DNA from: Daphnia pulex
Taxonomy: Eukaryota; Arthropoda; Branchiopoda; Diplostraca; Daphniidae
Reading direction: 5' to 3'
Length of the DNA: 64,000 bases
Assembly: GCF_021134715.1 (NCBI RefSeq)
Contig: NC_060019.1
Coordinates: forward strand, 11,050,001-11,114,000
Below the pieces are notes generated by a model. That model ran no database searches and was not told where the DNA came from. It was given only the letters and a program-made list of their open reading frames with translations. Each line of letters starts with the position of its first letter. The first letter of the stretch is position 1. Of this stretch, positions 1 through 9,532 are shown piece by piece. The position numbers and the translations under genes were made by a program.

Positions 1-192
1 CATCTCTGGAGCTTGCCGGCAGGCTCTTTTGCAGGCTTGATGCTTGATGCAGACGATGTTATTTCAAAAGCAGTAAGTTGTCAAGTGTGACTTGTTTGCG
101 ATTTTGAATGGAATTGTAGAAACGTGGTTCATCAATTTATAAACAATTTTCAGCTTACTGGCATTAAAATAAACAAATGGCTGATAAATTAG
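1..192 (+). CDS. 3' end of an unidentified upstream gene (partial)
   Basis: A reading frame open from base 1 runs to a good donor after base 73 (GCA|gtaagt). It resumes in phase at 154 after an acceptor (tttcag) and stops at 190-192, giving a C-terminal piece of about 37 residues that ends KINKWLIN. The 80-nt intron has the size of the other introns here. The frame differs from that of CSTF3 and its stop lies 15 bases inside the CSTF3 CDS. I do not recognise the protein. The alternative is that 1-176 is only a spliced 5' untranslated leader of CSTF3 that happens to be open. Confidence 0.4.
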
Positions 193-2889
193 CAAGAGCC
201 GAGAAGGCTATAGAATCGAATCCATTTGATTTGGAAGCTTGGGGTCAAATTTTGCGTGAAGCCCAAATACGCAAGATTGATGATGCTCGAACTTACTTTG
301 AACGCTTGGTGGCCCAGTTTCCGACATCAGGTCGTTATTGGAAAATGTACATTGAACAAGAAATGCGAGCAAGAAACTATGATAAAGTCGAAAAGGTAGC
401 AATTAATTTAGCACATTCTAATGAAGCCATTCAATCTTGCTCCTCCCTATTTTTAGCTGTTTCAACGATGCTTGGTCAAGGTTTTAAACATTGAACTGTG
501 GAAATTGTATGTTAACTATGTGAAAGAAACCAAAAGTGCTCTGCCCAACTACAGGTACAACAAACTTGAATATACAAACACTAAATATTGTTTTCTTTAA
601 TCATACCAATGTTCACAGAGAAAAAATTGCTCAATGCTACGATTTTACACTGGACAAAGTTGGGATGGATATTCAGTCATACAGTATTTGGAATGACTAT
701 ATTCACTTCCTCCGTAATGTTGAAGCTGTTGGATCTTATGCTGAAAATCAAAGGATCACGGCTGTGAGGAAAGTGTATCAAAGGGGTGTAATCACTCCAA
801 TGCTTAACATTGAACAACTATGGAAGGATTACATTGCTTATGAATTGGCTATTAACCCCATGATTGCTGAAAAGATGCAACAGGTACAGTTTTTTTTTTT
901 TTAAACCTTACCCTAACACTTTTTAAACACTTATTTTCAATTATTTAGGAGCGCAGCCGTGATTACATGAATGCTAGAAGAGTTGCCAAAGAACTAGAGG
1001 CCTGCACTCGCGGTCTTAACAAGGCTATGCCTTCGACTCCTCCATCCAATCATCCGGAACAAAACAAACAGGTGGAACTGTGGAAGAAGTATCTGGCTTG
1101 GGAGAAATCGAATCCCCTCCGTACGGAAGACCAGTCACTACTCACTAAGAGAACAATGTTCGCTTTCGAACAATGTCTCCTATGTCTGGGACATCATCCT
1201 CATGTTTGGTATGAAGCTGCCCTTTTTCTACAGATTAGCACAAAAACTCTTTCAGATAAAGGGGTAAGTTAAAGCACCAATTTCTGTCAATATTCTTAAA
1301 TTTAAAGATTCTTTTTAGGATGTTACGGCTGCCAAGAACTTAGCTGAAGAAGTCTCAAATATTTATGAACGATCAATTAATGGGCCCATGTCACATAATA
1401 GTTTGCTTTATTTCGCTTATGCGGATTACGAAGAGGGACGAATTAAGTACGACAAAGCTCATCAGATCTATACAAAATATTTGGAGCAGCATGACATCGA
1501 CCCAACTTTGGTAATTTTATCACTTTTTACATTGTACATACAAACCCCTTATGTTTAAAACATTCGCAGGGTTATATTCAATATATGCGATTTGCAAGGA
1601 GAGCAGAAGGTATTAAATCGGCTCGACTAGTGTTCAAGAGATCTCGCCAGGATCCCCGCTGTTCTAGCCATGTTTTCGTAGCTGCTGCCTTAATGGAATA
1701 TTATTGCACCAAGGACAAAAATATCGCCTTTAAAATATTCGATCTAGGCCTCAAACGTTTCAAGCATCAACCTGATTATCTGCTTGCTTATGTGGAATTC
1801 TTGACCCAACTAAATGAAGATAACAACACTAGAGTTCTCTTTGAAAGGATTCTTTCATCAGGTTCCCTCACTTCTGAAAATTCGCTTGAAATTTGGAACC
1901 GCTTCCTCGAATTTGAGTCTTCTATTGGTGATCTTTCGAGTGTAATCAAAGTAGAAAAAAGACGCAACGCCGTTCTCGACAAGGTATTTTTTATTTTATT
2001 TTTTTTTTCATTTAGTGTTGTGTATTTTTGGATTCATTTCAATTGTGTTATTTATTTTAGCTTAAGGAACTGGAAGGTAAAGAAACAGCACTTCTTATTG
2101 ATCGGTATAGATTTGGAACCCTCTTCCCTTGCTCAGCCGCGGATTTAAGGTGAGTTTCTTATGTTACTTGATAACTTTTTTCTAATATTTGTTTTTAATG
2201 ATTCTCTTAAAAGGGCTTTGGGATACTACGAAGTAGCAGAGCTGAGTAGTAGTCAAAATGCTAAAAACCTCCTTGCTAGAGAGGAAGAAAGTAGAAAACA
2301 AAGCACAGAAGCGGCTGATGTTACCATGTACAAGCCCGATTTTTCTCAGATGGTTCCGTTCAAGCCGAAGATGCAATGGACCCCCGGAGAACACATTGCG
2401 CCTGGTAAAGTTTCTACAAAGTATTTCTAGATTACAACTTAACGAATTCTTTGATGCGTTTGGACAGGAGGAGGATTTCCGCTTCCACCTGCAGCCTCTC
2501 AACTGTGCGGAATGTTACCGCCTCCGCATTGTTTCCACGGTCCTTTTGTAGTAGTCGATCCAGTAATGGAGCTTATTAAACATTTGAATATAAGCGAAAC
2601 AAGTAATACTTTGATTTCCCTTGGCTGTATTATATTTTTAAACATTAACATTTATTGGTGTATTTTAGGTTCTCTTCTTGCAAATACAGCGGAAAATTCT
2701 AAACTATTTGACATGGCTCGAAGTGTTCATTGGCTTCCGAAAGATACGGGTGTCGATCGTCCACAAAAAAAGAGAGGGGTGGGTGAAGAGTCTGAAGATG
2801 AGGAGCCGATCGCCATTAGTGGATCTCAGCCTGGTGGACCGCCACCAAATGATATTTACAGGAAACGACAACAGAAGCGAGTCAAGTGA
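177..2889 (+). CDS. CSTF3: Cleavage stimulation factor subunit 3 (CstF-77 / suppressor of forked)
   Basis: CstF-77 is the scaffold of the cleavage stimulation factor that binds the downstream element of pre-mRNA and couples cleavage to polyadenylation in the nucleus. Ten exons: 177-395, 457-554, 619-883, 949-1263, 1319-1510, 1570-1983, 2061-2149, 2214-2404, 2468-2602 and 2669-2889. They join in frame to 712 aa; I recall human CSTF3 as 717. The N-terminal two thirds are HAT repeats, with near-identical family blocks such as [38 protein letters not shown] and KVEKRR. The C-terminal part has the proline-rich segment, [12 protein letters not shown], and the terminal [13 protein letters not shown]. 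The start matches the usual MADKLxxAEK N-terminus. It converges on GEMIN6, whose stop lies 71 bp away, so the 3' UTRs probably overlap. Confidence 0.95.
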
Positions 2890-2960
2890 TGAAAGAATTT
2901 ACTTGATCAATATTCAAAACACAAATACACACATAATTGTTTACACCATCCATAATCAAA

Positions 2961-3570
2961 TCATTTCTGATAAAAGTTTTCTAGTAATTTTTGAACTCGC
3001 CACAACATGACTTCATTAGTACCAGAACAATTTTCTGGTCTGTAAGGGGGGCCTACTACTATTTCATTTAGCACTAGTAAACAACCATAATTATTTTCAT
3101 TCACTGGAATACGGCTTTCATGAAACCATTTTTTCAGGGCATCTTTCAGCGGCTTCCAATCTTCAGTATGTTGGGAGCTAGCTCCAGGTCCTTGCATTCC
3201 ATTGTTCTCTTGCGTAAGGGTTCTGGTATTGGTTGATGTTAATTTTACAATCTTGAGATACTTAATTGAATTTCCAATAACTAATTTTATGCTTCTTTCT
3301 TCTTGGTTACAACGATCGACCATCATAAAAAGACTAAAAATGAAAGATTCAAAAGAAATGTTAAACTATGGCTTCATATGCATGCATTGTTGTCTTAAAC
3401 TTTGTGGTTTCTACTAACCTTCCACTTATTGGATCCATTGAGTAGATTTGTCCAACAAACTTGACATGATTAATTGTTAAAACTTCGACTCTGCTACCGA
3501 CTAAATTTATATAATTAGCCGGACATTTTTCTAAGGGATATTGTAACACACATCCTTCTGCAAGTTCCAT
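2961..3570 (-). CDS. GEMIN6: Gem-associated protein 6
   Basis: Gemin6 is an Sm-fold subunit of the SMN complex; with Gemin7 it helps assemble Sm cores on spliceosomal snRNAs in the cytoplasm. Two exons on the minus strand, 3419-3570 and 2961-3333, join through AG|T to 174 aa (I recall human as 167). The Sm-like N-terminal half contains INLVGSRVEVLTINHVKFVG followed by SMDPISG. The C-terminal half carries the most diagnostic match, KKWFHESRIP followed by GPPYRPENCSGTNEVML, as in vertebrate Gemin6. ATG 3570 is the first in-frame Met. An upstream TTG is not needed. It is divergent from the SDR gene (start 3920) and convergent with CSTF3. Confidence 0.9.
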
Positions 3571-3919
3571 TTTCAAAACTGTTATGATGCGAACGATGAC
3601 CTAGTGCTCCACCATACGGATAAAAATTGCAACTAAAACTGCCTTATTGCAACTTTTGCTATCCTTAAATTTCTTAAAATACATTCATTAAAAAATGATT
3701 TCTCAACCAGCTTCAGTTTTATATTCTAAATTTGGACTGGTTCAGACGAAATATAATTTAATTCGTGAACAATCGTGAATCTGTTTGAAATCATGGTCAT
3801 GGTTGGGGTTGCCCATGGGCAACCATCGCGAGCAGCCGAAATAAATGTAAACAGTTGCTTCGAATTTTTACCTTCTCAATTTTCTATCGAAACCTAAAAG
3901 GTTTTAGAAAACATAAACC
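3571..3919. promoter_or_regulatory. Shared 349-bp head-to-head interval (putative bidirectional promoter)
   Basis: The two start codons face outward with 349 bp between them, so the promoters and 5' UTRs of GEMIN6 and the SDR gene must share this interval. There is no obvious TATA box at a convincing position and no coding potential. The bidirectional role is an inference from spacing only. Confidence 0.4.
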
Positions 3920-5256
3920 ATGAAGATTCCTGCACCTTATTTATGGTTCTCTGCTGTTGGAGCATTTGGTGGCGGGATCATACTGGTCAAGTAAAAAAAA
4001 TTGTCTAAAGTTCAGCAAATCTTGCTGCTAGACCTAAAATATTCATGTTGTTTTAGAGAATATTTCAGTGGAACTAGATATGAAGGTAAAGAAAAATTAG
4101 ACGGAAAAACAGTGATTATTACTGGGGCTACTGATGGAATTGGAAAGGAAACAGCTAAAGATCTAGCTAAAAGAGGAGCAAAAGTATATATGGCCTCTCG
4201 TGATATGAAGAAGTGTGAAGAAATTAGAAAAGAATTTGTCCTTGAAAGTGGGAACAAATTCATCTATTGCCGAAAATGTGACCTAGCATCACAGGAATCA
4301 ATCAGACAGTTTGCTTCAAGATTTAATTCTGGTATTTTTCTTATATGATTCCCTTTTGTGGCAAATGTACTTAACTATTTTCTAGAGGAATCAAAGTTGC
4401 ATATCCTTATTAACAATGCCGGGGTAATGCGTTGTCCTCGTAGTTTAACTCTCGAAGGTATCGAGATGCAGATAGGGGTAATATACGATACAATAAAATT
4501 GAGTTTCTCCAATATCTCAATACAATAATAAATTTTTACAGGTAAACCATTTTGGTCATTTTCTTCTTACCCATCTGTTGCTTGATAAACTTAAAGTAAG
4601 AATTAATATTTAAAAATGATGTCATACCTATTTTAAAAGCGCTGTATTAATAGCAATCCGCACCCAGTCGAATCATTAACGTTTCAAGCGTGGCCCATTT
4701 AAGAGGAAAAATAGATTTTGATGACCTCAACTCGGAAAAAAAGTACGATCCTGCAGCAGCTTACGAACAGAGTAAGTTAGCCAATGTTCTGTTCACGCGC
4801 GAACTAGCAAAACGCCTGGAAGGTAAAATAATAAATTAATTTCAAAACTATATTTTAAAAAATAATCTGATCAATTTAAAATTACCAGGAACCGGTGTGA
4901 CCGTAAACGCCTTACACCCAGGAATTGTGAATACAAATATTGCTCGTCACATGGGTTTTGTCAACAGTTGGTTTGCAAGCATCATTCTTAAACCACTTTC
5001 CTGGCCTTTTATTCGAACGCCCCCGAGAGGAGCGCAGACAACTCTATACGCAGCACTTGATCCCTCACTTGAAAAAGTAACTGGGAAATATTTCAGGTGA
5101 CTTCAAATAATTGTGTGTTAACATCACAGCCGTTGTCTAATTTGGAACTGGAATATTAGTAATTGTGCAGAAGCTGAGGTTTCACCCCAAGCTCTGGATG
5201 ATGACGTTGCTCGAAAACTCTTCCTTACTAGTTTACGATGGACACGTCTAAATTAG
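3920..5256 (+). CDS. Retinol dehydrogenase 11-14-like short-chain dehydrogenase (SDR7C-like)
   Basis: An NAD(P)H-dependent oxidoreductase of the RDH11/12/13/14 group, expected to interconvert retinoids or similar lipid alcohols and aldehydes at a membrane. Seven exons: 3920-3990, 4057-4331, 4386-4477, 4542-4595, 4654-4822, 4889-5096 and 5160-5256, joining to 321 aa. An N-terminal hydrophobic segment ([16 protein letters not shown]) should anchor it. The cofactor motif TGATDGIG is near residue 46, NNAG is at 125-128, the catalytic Ser is in INVSS near 175, and YEQSK (Y201, K205) supplies the catalytic Tyr/Lys. [14 protein letters not shown] and [10 protein letters not shown] are typical of the group. 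A polyadenylation signal AATAAA lies at 5262-5267. The exact substrate and paralogue cannot be assigned from motifs alone. It is tail-to-tail with MOCS1. Confidence 0.9.
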
Positions 5257-5335
5257 AAGAAAATAAAAATTGCAAGTTAACTGTCTTTAAATTTGCATTT
5301 TCCAATTCGTTTAAACAAAATAGATAATTTTAAAC

Positions 5336-7754
5336 TTAACAACGGAATGGTACATTGTCATTTTTTGTACGATTAAAGTCACCACGAGTTCCTCCCGATT
5401 TACTAACCAATTGAAGATTACGAATTTCAGCTTCTCTAGTCACCGCTTTAACCATATCAATTATTGTTAAGCAAGCGACTGATGCAGCTGTTAGAGCTTC
5501 CATTTCAACACCCGTTGGACCTCGTGTCACTGCTTCACTTTCTACATTAACGCAGTGATTGATTGAGTCAAGGGATAAGTGAACGCGAAGTTGATGAAGA
5601 GCGATAGGGTGACACAGCGGAATCAACTGCGAAGTCAACTTTCCGCCGCTGATGCCTGCTATTTCGGCAACTTTAAGAACATCACCTTTTTTTATTTGAT
5701 TTTCAGCTACTAGATGGAAAGCTTCAGGTCCAATCCAAACAGTAGCTTGAGCTCTAGCTCGTCGAATGGTCCATGCCTTGTCACTTACGTCTACCATTCG
5801 AGCCTGCCCTTGATGATCAACATGAGTCAACTGAACCTGTTCACTGTTGACATTTGAGGTCGCAGATTTTGATGGTTCTTGAACTGGTTCATTTTCATGT
5901 GGAGCTGGGGCATGAAACATAGAAGATACTTGAAGGAGTGAAGCATTAGTTTCTCTGAACTTCGTCCACGGATCATCTAGGTAATTGTCATGGTTGTTCT
6001 GGTTGTCTTCTTTAGTGGTGCAGTAAAAACGGACGGAACTCGTAGCTATGGAACCCCCTGTCAATAGACCATTGGGATCACCTAAATGTAAACTTGTGTC
6101 CATAAAGAGTGCCAACTACCTAGGAAAGATGATTCTCACCCACCGATCAAAATCATGGGACGATTTTTCATCGAAGGCAAATTTGACATTCCTAAATGAA
6201 AAATTCGGTACAGGGATTTGTCAAATTATACGTTAAAACACATGAAAAATACCGGCGTGCTGCTTTTTCTTCCGTCCAACGGCTTGGCCGACAACGGCAA
6301 TCAATTCTTCGTTTGAAGCCCCATCTCTCAGTAAGTCTCTTTAAGAGGTAAGGCTGGTAAGGTACATAACTAATGTCGCACAGAACACATTTTACTAGCG
6401 ATGTACCTCAACGAGGTTTCGGCGTTCCCGAAGAGACACACTTTCAGATTTCCATCAGCAGTTAGTCTCAAGCGATTACACGAGCCACAAAAGTGTTCTG
6501 ACATGGACGTGATGAAGCCGATTTTCCCGCGATATCCCGGCACCTGATAGGCCTACAGCGGATAAAATAAATTTTTTCATAATATAATTATCGAACTGTA
6601 GGACCTAGAGAATAGTATAACTTACTTTGGATGTGTCATTAGCTGCATCTTCCAAACGCATCAAGTCGCTGTATTTTCGTCTAATAATTTCCAACATTTC
6701 GTGATAAGGAACCATTTTTTTACCATTCCATTTGTTTCCTTCAAATGGCATATATTCGATAAACCGAACATCAATGTCTTTATCACGGGTAAGTTCAACA
6801 AAGCTATGCAATTCATCTTCGTTCAAACCACGCATCACAACACAGTTAAGCTAAATAAAATCAATAATTCAGCGTCAATTAGAGAATATTAATCACATAA
6901 TTATTAGTTATTTTACTTTGAGTGGATTGTATCCCAATTCCAAAGAGACATCAATGCCTTGAAGAACTTTTTCAAATCCTTTTCTGCGAGTAATAAACTC
7001 AAATTTGGCTGGAATGAGAGTATCTAGGCTAACATTGAGCATATTTAAGCCAGCTGCTTTCAAAGCAGGTAACTTTCTGGATAAAAGCAATCCATTGGTA
7101 GTCATAGCTAAAGTTTTCAAGCCATCAAGTTTTTTCAAGGCATCTAATTCAAAAATTAATTAAGTTATAAGACATAGTACAAGAACTAAAAGTCTTATAA
7201 TAGATACCAACAAGCTCAACAATATCAGGACGGATGGAGGGCTCCCCACCAGTCAACCTAATTTTATCTACTCCTTCTACTACAAAAGCAGAAGCAATTT
7301 TAATGATTTCACTTGTTGTTAGTAGTTTGTCCTTTGTGGTTAAGTCAACACCTCCAGCTGGCATGCAATACTGACCTGGAAATAATGTGGGAAAGTCAAT
7401 GCTTATTTAAGAGTTTTCTCGAAAATTTGTTACTTTACTTACATCGTAGGTTGCAGCGCTCTGTTAAGGAAATCCTCAAATAATTGTGCTTTCTACCATG
7501 AGTATCAGTCAAGAAAGAGGAAAATGGCAGAATCTTCTTATTTTCGAATAGAGATTTTCTGACTGTCTGTAATTTTAAGATAGAATTTCCAATTAGTAAT
7601 GTTTTTAGGTTTTTACTACTTTTTTTCTAGACTGAATTAGTTATTTATTAGATATTTGGACACTTACTGATGGGATCAAAGGCTTAGCAATATTTGCCAC
7701 AGTGGCACAGTGCCTTGCTAAAAGTCTGTTTGTAGCACCAAGACATAAATTCAT
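5336..7754 (-). CDS. MOCS1: Molybdenum cofactor biosynthesis protein 1, MOCS1A-MOCS1B fusion form
   Basis: This gene makes cyclic pyranopterin monophosphate from GTP. MOCS1A is a MoaA-type radical SAM 3',8-cyclase and MOCS1B is the MoaC-type synthase. Exons on the minus strand: 7668-7754, 7443-7566, 7208-7375, 6917-7143, 6626-6850, 6407-6552, 6253-6338, 6144-6191 and 5336-6081, joining to 618 aa. The radical SAM cysteines CNLRCQYC are residues 67, 71 and 74, followed by TGGEP. The second cluster, [19 protein letters not shown], supplies C299, C302 and C316. The 29-aa first exon is Arg-rich and lacks acids, like a mitochondrial presequence. The last exon is MoaC, with MVDVSDK, CHPIALH and the catalytic-region [12 protein letters not shown]. 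Making this form needs removal of the 62-nt intron 6082-6143, which also removes the MOCS1A stop. The gene is convergent with the SDR gene, 79 bp away. Confidence 0.95.
6136..7754 (-). CDS. MOCS1: MOCS1A isoform ending in the double-glycine tail
   Basis: If intron 6082-6143 is retained, exon 8 reads from 6191 to a TGA at 6136-6138. This gives a 372-aa MOCS1A ending [11 protein letters not shown]. In human MOCS1 the C-terminal Gly-Gly is needed for MOCS1A activity, and splicing of the equivalent region destroys it to make the inactive-A/active-B fusion. The same layout is visible here: the donor (gtgggtgag) begins inside the first Gly codon. The downstream MoaC frame would then sit in the 3' part of the message, with its own possible ATG at 6103. 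Which form is used, and when, cannot be read from DNA. Confidence 0.85.
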
Positions 7755-8020
7755 TTTGTTGAGCATGTATTAAACGTATAAAGTATTAATCACGCGACAA
7801 CGATTCAATAATCAATGTCTCAATTAAGAAACTTATTATGCAACGTTTGATAAGAAAGACTGATACGCAAATTGATAAGATTTTTGTACACGTGCTTGTG
7901 TCCTGCTCAGCTGTTCTGTTGTTATGGTCGATGCTGCGTTGCATTTAATTTATTTAAATTATTCGAATTTATTTGAAAAGAAAAATTATTTTTAAATTCT
8001 TTCTGCTTTTTCCATAAAGA
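7755..8020. other. Upstream region of MOCS1, no gene seen
   Basis: AT-rich sequence between the MOCS1 start and the transposon at 8021. It should hold the MOCS1 promoter and 5' UTR. No coding potential or clear core motif was seen. Confidence 0.5.
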
Positions 8021-8304
8021 CAGAGCAATAGATCCCTGGTCGGTTCACGGCTGTGTTGGCTTCCCCATCTCGATTTTAGGGTAAACGTAAGCCGATTTTC
8101 AGGGGGTTTTAGGGCGGGGCCTGTCAGAATTGTGAAGTGGAAACTTTAAAAAGAGCCATCTAGGCTCTCAAAAGTAGCTGGACGTTGTAGCTGACACACT
8201 CACTAGAGGCGCTTTTTAAAGTTTCCAAATCGGCTTACGTTTACCCTAAAATCGAGATGGGGAAGCCAACACAGCCGTGAACCGACCAGGGATCTATTGC
8301 TCTG
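8021..8304. mobile_element. Non-autonomous palindromic DNA transposon (MITE) with 78-bp terminal inverted repeats
   Basis: The left arm 8021-8098 begins CAGAGCAATAGATCCCTGGT and is repeated in inverse orientation at 8227-8304 with no mismatch that I can see over 78 bp. A second inner inverted pair (about 8139-8157 and 8209-8226, ggaaactttaaaaag) extends the fold-back. The element is flanked by a perfect 7-bp direct repeat ATAAAGA (8014-8020 and 8305-8311), read as the target-site duplication. There is no open frame inside, so it depends on a transposase elsewhere. A 7-bp duplication with CA/TG ends is compatible with P-like elements or an atypical hAT; I cannot assign the superfamily. Confidence 0.85.
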
Positions 8305-8311
8305 ATAAAGA

Positions 8312-9532
8312 GGAAAATTTGCAAGTGTCAGATACAGAAATACCCGAGAGTTTTGCAGCAGCCAGCGGGTTTGTTGAGAAATATTGTTTTGCTCGTTTTT
8401 TTTTCTAAGTATAGAATTTTCTAAGAAATAACATACATATTTCTAATATGAGTCAGCGAAGTAGAAAATCTTATTCGTCCAGCCACCATTCCACCACCAT
8501 TCATTTACAATTCGATCCCTTGCTGAGCGAGAGGACAGACCTGCTTTGAATGTCTTGAAATCTGTTTTTAATCAATAGTTTTAAATTCAGAAATTTACAG
8601 TTTTTAAATTCTGTTTTAGGGGAGGAGTAACTCAATACAACAGAACGCAGAAATACGGATGAGGTACCATATACAGTTAACTTGCTGATTAATCACCATA
8701 ATTTGACTTGGAGGATTAGCGGAATGGTATACGGAATTCGGATGTTGTGGCTTTGTGGGTTCACATTTCCTTTTTTTTGGGGGGGGGGGGGGCAACGTAG
8801 TTTTTCATTTAATGACAGTAGTAATAAAACAATTTCTGACACGATTACATCTGAATCAAGATGTGCATTCATCGTTTATCGGATCAAGCCAACAGTACAC
8901 CATTACATATTGTCTCGTGTTCGATTCTTATCCTTCCAACTGTGTGATACTACTCTAAATAAATATGTTCTATATATGTCTTATATGTGTGTTGATTCAC
9001 AACGATCGAAATTACGTTTCGAGTATATTTTAATATTTATTGAAAAGAAACTCCTGGGGAAATTTGGAGTGAATTGTCATCGAAAACCCCCAAAGTCCGC
9101 CCAAATATTTCCATTTATAGAACCCTACAATCTAAAAGTCATTCATTCAAATTGCTAGTGCCAACGTCACGTAACCGCAACGGACATGGCACAATGTTTC
9201 ATATAGACCGTAACAACTGGTATTAGGCCGGTCCCACTGTGGACGTTCATTGACGCAGGTCACCAGCGTTTCATAACCAACCCCACCGGCACCAACCATA
9301 TGTCATCGCCCGGGATTGACGTCATCACAGTAGGCTACCGATTCAATCATCATAAATCAATTGGGTACGTGATGCAGGCGACCACTAATGCCAACTTGAT
9401 GGGTTCCGGCGTGGGGGTACACTGGCCGCCGCCGATGTCATATCGGCTTCACTTTTTTCCCCTACAATATTATACCGTCCATTTGTCACCTCAGTTTATG
9501 TCAACTGATTACGTCGACGTCCGCATATGATT
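8312..9532. other. Non-coding interval between the MITE and the opsin gene
   Basis: About 1.2 kb without a convincing gene. It holds a T8 run directly followed by a G14 run (8771-8792), and the 3' UTR of the opsin gene must lie at its right end. Open frames here have no recognisable domains or splice context. Confidence 0.5.

Noticed and set aside
8713-8778. tRNA-like segment with an A-box-like (tagcggaatggt) and B-box-like (gggttcacattt) spacing followed by a T run
   Set aside because: No cloverleaf stems could be paired and the B box departs from GGTTCRANNCC, so it is at best a decayed SINE head.
9300-9530. Open frame just beyond the opsin stop on the plus strand
   Set aside because: Short, unlike any known protein, and lies where the opsin 3' UTR is expected.
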